Source: Parietaria judaica (taxonomy: Eukaryota > Streptophyta > Magnoliopsida > Rosales > Urticaceae). From it: a DNA stretch of 64,000 nucleotides. The notes under the pieces are model-generated. The model was not told the DNA's origin, searched no databases, and saw only the letters and a list, made by a program, of their open reading frames with translations. This document shows, in pieces, positions 60,096 to 64,000 of this stretch. Location of the stretch: assembly GCA_954871525.1 (NCBI GenBank), contig OX940870.1, positions 8,339,501-8,403,500 of the forward strand, in the 5' to 3' direction. A program made the translations under genes and the position numbers. Position 1 is the first letter of the stretch. Every line of letters begins with the position of its first letter.

Positions 60096-63000
60096 TTCTC
60101 CCCCGTAAGCTTGACTTGCTTCCACTCTCTTCACTCCGAGCAGCTCTCTCATCTCCTCGAACTTGACTCTCCCTAGAGCCTTGGTAAGAATGTCTGCCCG
60201 TTGCTCCCTCGTGTTGACGAACTCCACGATGATCTCTCGCTTCTCCACACATTCACGAATGTAGTGAAACTTCGTGTCAATGTGTTTGCTCCGTCCATGG
60301 AACACTGGATTCTTCATCAACGCGATTGCAGACTTGTTGTCCACGTAGAGAGTAGCTGGTCTCTGCTCGGATCCGGTCATCTCACTGAGTAGCCCTTTCA
60401 ACCACATAGCTTGACATGCTGCTGCGGTTGCCGCCATGAACTCTGCTTCGCATGAGGATAGAGCTACTGTCTGCTGCTTTTGAGACTGCCAGGTGATCAG
60501 GTTTCCGTTGAGGTAGAACGCCATCCCTCCGGTACTCTTCCTGTCATCGATATCACCGGCCAGATCACTGTCCGTAAAGCCGACTAGTACTTCTGCTCCA
60601 CTTCCTCGGTTGTACTGGATCCCGTAGTCCGTCGTGCCCTTCACGTAACGCAAGATGTGCTTCACCGCCTGCTGGTGTGCACTCGTGGGCTTCTCCATGT
60701 ATCGACTGACTATCCCGACTGCGTGTGAAATGTCTGGTCGGGTGTGGGTGAGATACCTCAGGCACCCGATCACGCGTCTATACTCCGTGGGATCCACTCT
60801 TCTCCCTTCAGCATCCTTCCCGAGCTGCAGCTTCGCCTCCATAGGGTACTTGCTCGAGTTACAGTCCGCCATCTCGAACTGTTTAAGGATCTTCTTCGCA
60901 TAGGCCGACTGCTTCAGCGTAATGCAGTCCTTCTTCTGTTCCACCTCGAGACCGAGGTAGTACGAATGTAATCCGAGGTCACTCATCTCGAATTCGGCCA
61001 TCATCTGCTGCTTGAATCCATCTACGCCTCCTGCGCTGGATCCTGTGACGATCAGGTCGTCCACATACACTCCCACGATCAGAGTTTCCTGCCCGGTACT
61101 CCTGGTGTAGACTGCCTGCTCGCTCAAGCACTTTGTGAATCCAAGATTCTTCAAGCTCTTGTCAAGGCGGATGTTCCACGCTCTTGGTGCTTGTTTTAAC
61201 CCGTATAAGGCCTTGGATAGCTTGTACACCTTCTTCTCCTTGCCCGTGACGCCGAACCCCTCTGGTTGCTTAACGTACACTTCTTCTTCGAGATCACCGT
61301 TTAGGAATGCCGATTTGACATCCAGATGGTGAATTTCCCAACCTCGATGAGCTGCTAGGGCTAGGGTGAGTCTGATCGTGTCCAGTCTAGCTACTGGAGC
61401 AAAGACTTCTTCAAAGTCTATGCCTTTCCTCTGCACGTAGCCTTTAGCTACCAGCCTTGCCTTGTGCTTAAGGACATTCCCCTCAGTGTCCTTCTTCAGC
61501 TTATACACCCACTTCAGGCCGATGGGATTATGACCTTTGGGCAGGTCGGTAAGCTCCCATGTCCTGTTCTTCTCAATGGACTCCATCTCCTTCTTCATTG
61601 CTTCTTGCCACTCCTGCTCGGCTGCTGCCTCCTGGTAATTGGCTGGTTCTTCTGCACACAACAAAGAAAGTTCCTCCAGGCTCATCTCCACTTCTTGAGT
61701 CTGATCATAGACGTCTGCTAGAGGTCGGAATCCTCTTGGGCCGTCTTTTATGGAGGAATCTCCCGAGCTGGACGGGCTGGTCCTGCTCGGACTTGGTGTC
61801 CTGGGTGTATCCGGGGTGCTCTTTCCCGGGCTGGGTTCCCTCGTTTCTGGCAAGACTGTTCCCGAGCTGGGTGTTCCGGGCTTCTCTTGCTCGGCAACAT
61901 CCTGGTCGTCTTCGACAATGAACTCCACTGAGTTCTGCTCGGGTTCTCCCTTCTCGTCGCGCCAATCCCACTTCATCTCCTCTTCGAACACAGCATCTCT
62001 GCTCACTTGGAGTCTGCCGCGTCGTGGATCGTAGAGTCTGTGTGCCTTGCTTCCTTCTTCAACGCCAAGGTACACCATCTTCTGACTCCGGTCGTCCAGC
62101 TTCTTGAGATGTGGCCCCGCAATCTTCACGTGTGCGGTGCACCCGAACACTTTCAAGTGTTCTAAGTGGGGTTTCTTCCCTTTCCACGCCTGGTAGGGGG
62201 TACGCTCTCCTAGCGCTTTGGTCGGCAAACGATTAAGCAGGTAGACCGCATGTCTTACTGCTTATGCCCAAAACCGGGCTGGAACTTGCATGCTCTTGAG
62301 CAAGCTCCTCGCTGTGTTCATCACAGTTCGGTTTCGCCTTTCCACTACGCCATTCTGCTGGGGCGTGTGGGGTGCAGACAGGTGACGTTGAACTCCTTCC
62401 TGGTCGCAGAACTCTCCGAACTGCTGGGAAGTAAATTCTCCTCCTCGGTCTGTACGCAAGACCTTTAACCTGTGCACCGAGTCATTCTCCACGATCTTCT
62501 TGAACTTCTTGAAGACCTCAAAGGCTCCGCTCTTTTCCTTAAGCATATAAACCCACATCCAGCGACTGTAATCATCAACAAGTAAAAGAAAGTACTTGTT
62601 ACCTGCCAAAGTTGCTGGGGTGACTGGACCACATAGGTCTGCGTGCACCAACTGTAAGGGTTTCTCTGCTCGGAACCTGGCCTTGATCGGAAACGGTATC
62701 CTCGCCTGCTTTGCGATCATGCAGCATTCACATAGCTGGTCGGGGTGTTCTATCTTGGGAACCCCGAAGGCCATCTTCTTCTCGCCCATCATCTTGAGCG
62801 CGTGAAAATTCACGTGTCCGAGCCGTGCGTGCCATAGCCAAGCCGGGTCTGCCATCGATGCCATAAGACAGACGGGATGGCATGTCTTCAGGAGAATCTT
62901 GTAGAGTCTGTTGGGTGTTCGCTCCACCTTCATCAACAGCTCTCCTTCCTTGGTCCACATCTTCAGGTAGGACCCTTGCAGCAACACCGTGTTCCCGATC

Positions 63001-64000
63001 TCAGTCATCTGTCCTAGACTGATGATGTTGCTTTTCAACTTCGGGATGAAATACACCTGGGTCATCAGACGCTGGTCTCCATTCTTGCACTCGAACAGGA
63101 TCGACCCTCTGCCTCTGATCTCTACGACTGATCCATCGCCGAATTTCACGTTGCCCGTGATCTTCTCATCGAGCTCTTCAAACTTAGCTCGGTCCCCAGT
63201 CATGTGGTTGCTAGCTCCGTTGTCTAGATACCATACGTCGGTACTGACCTTCTTCTCTCCGTCTACGAGGAGGTTTGCAATAACCTTATCCTCGATGAGG
63301 AAAACCTTCTCGCTGGTCTCCTCCGGACAGATCTGCTCGGCCTCTGGGCTGATCGGCACACTGATCACTTCTGCCCGGGCCTTGGCGTCACACTCGCCAT
63401 TCTGTTCGTCCAGGTGCGTTTCCTGCTCGGCAAACAACAATGCCGGCTGGTCGTCTGGGAATCTCGCTAGATTCGCCTCTTCGCCCTGGTTCCTGCTTCG
63501 GCACTCAGATGCAAAGTGCCCAAGCTTCTGACAATTGTAGCACTTCACTGTGCTCTTGTCTCTCCTGGTCGTGCCTTCCTGACGGGTAGATCCACTGCCG
63601 CGACCTCGCATGTCCCGACCTCGACCTCGTCCACGACCTTGTCCGCGTCCTCGGACTTCTCCACCAAAGCTGTTCCGACCTGAGGGTCTTGTAGAAAACT
63701 CGGCTCCCCCGGTTTTCCGCTGTCTGGCCGTCCACTCTTCATGCGTGAGCAGGAGGTTCTTCTCCTCGTCTTTGTCACCGTAACCCCGAAGTCTCTCTTC
63801 GTGGGCCTTGAGACGACCAACAACCTCCTCGACCGACATGGTCTTGAGATCGCCGAACTGCTCGATCGATGTCACGATCTGCATGTACCTGTGAGGCACT
63901 GCTCGGAGAAACTTCTTGACGATGGTGGTCTCCTCCACCTTGTCTCCCAGCGAGCGTATGCCGGTCACAATGGACGTGAGCCGCATAGCGAAATCATCAA
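59796..64000 (-). pseudogene. copia gag-pol polyprotein, partial, one in-frame stop
   Basis: One minus-strand frame is open from the window edge to 59796 except for TAA at 62262-62264. The gag fragment (start missing) has an Arg/Gly-rich segment and the zinc knuckle CYNCQKLGHFASEC. Protease has LDNGASNHM. Integrase has the HHCC region (HARLGHVNFH...CECC) and D, D, E in HADLCGP, RTDRGGEF and NGVVERRNRT; the stop falls just after FWA. RT has [18 protein letters not shown] and YVDDLIV (61056-61067 region). RNase H has FTDSDLAGD and SSCEAEF. The frame then runs through the polypurine tract and about 99 codons into the LTR. GAA or GAG to TAA would explain the single stop; otherwise the copy looks nearly intact. 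Confidence 0.92.
60096..60104 (-). other. polypurine tract of copia element
   Basis: GGGGGAGAA on the minus strand immediately precedes the LTR start, the classic copia arrangement. Confidence 0.8.

Larger units (their letters stand above)
59548..64000 (-). mobile_element. Ty1/copia LTR retrotransposon, partial at window edge
   Basis: The minus-strand element shows, in its own order, partial gag, protease, integrase, RT and RNase H, then a polypurine tract (60096-60104) and the 3' LTR (59548-60095). Integrase preceding RT defines Ty1/copia. The 5' LTR, primer-binding site and gag start lie beyond 64000, so LTR identity and target duplication cannot be judged. Confidence 0.93.

Overview
The window is nuclear DNA of a flowering plant. 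It is AT-rich, holds two host transcription-factor genes with typical plant structure, and is dominated by plant transposons: Ty3/gypsy Tat-type, Ty1/copia, L1-type LINEs carrying an RNase H domain, and hAT-type MITEs. The species cannot be named from the sequence. All calls are by eye; no search was run.

Host genes. A two-exon class B heat-stress factor, HSFB4-like, lies at 5647-6869 (+). An intronless HECATE1/2-like bHLH gene lies at 37280-37942 (+). A broken CIPK-type kinase fragment lies at 46078-46390 (+). No other host gene can be supported.

The centrepiece is a 13,047-bp LTR retrotransposon at 8890-21936. It has 691-bp LTRs that differ at three positions, a perfect AATAT target duplication, a primer-binding site and a polypurine tract. 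Its sense strand carries gag, protease, RT, RNase H, a second RNase H and integrase, which is the Tat-lineage layout. These are broken by one frameshift and two in-frame stops. Between integrase and the 3' LTR lies a convergent antisense gene (17021-20676, -). It can be read as three exons with two phase-compatible GT-AG introns, its own TATA box and its own AATAAA. A 63-bp tandem repeat, organised into 280-bp higher-order units, sits between the two convergent 3' ends.

Other transposons. Six non-autonomous hAT-like elements have terminal inverted repeats and 8-bp duplications (five perfect, one imperfect): 4955-5239 (just upstream of HSFB4), 23485-24693, 27356-28122, 33683-34231, 42219-42713 and 43010-43770 (nested inside a LINE). 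One LINE family left five 5'-truncated copies, all on the + strand; two have 12-bp duplications. A second LINE family left two 3' ends. A 2,776-bp solo LTR (28880-31655, -) with GTTAC duplications is nested in the gag of an older gypsy remnant, and a diverged piece of the same LTR lies at 25770-26175. A Ty1/copia element enters from the right edge on the minus strand (59548-64000+), with its 3' LTR in the window and one in-frame stop.

The remaining intergenic DNA is AT-rich, with many (TA)n tracts and several short tandem duplications.
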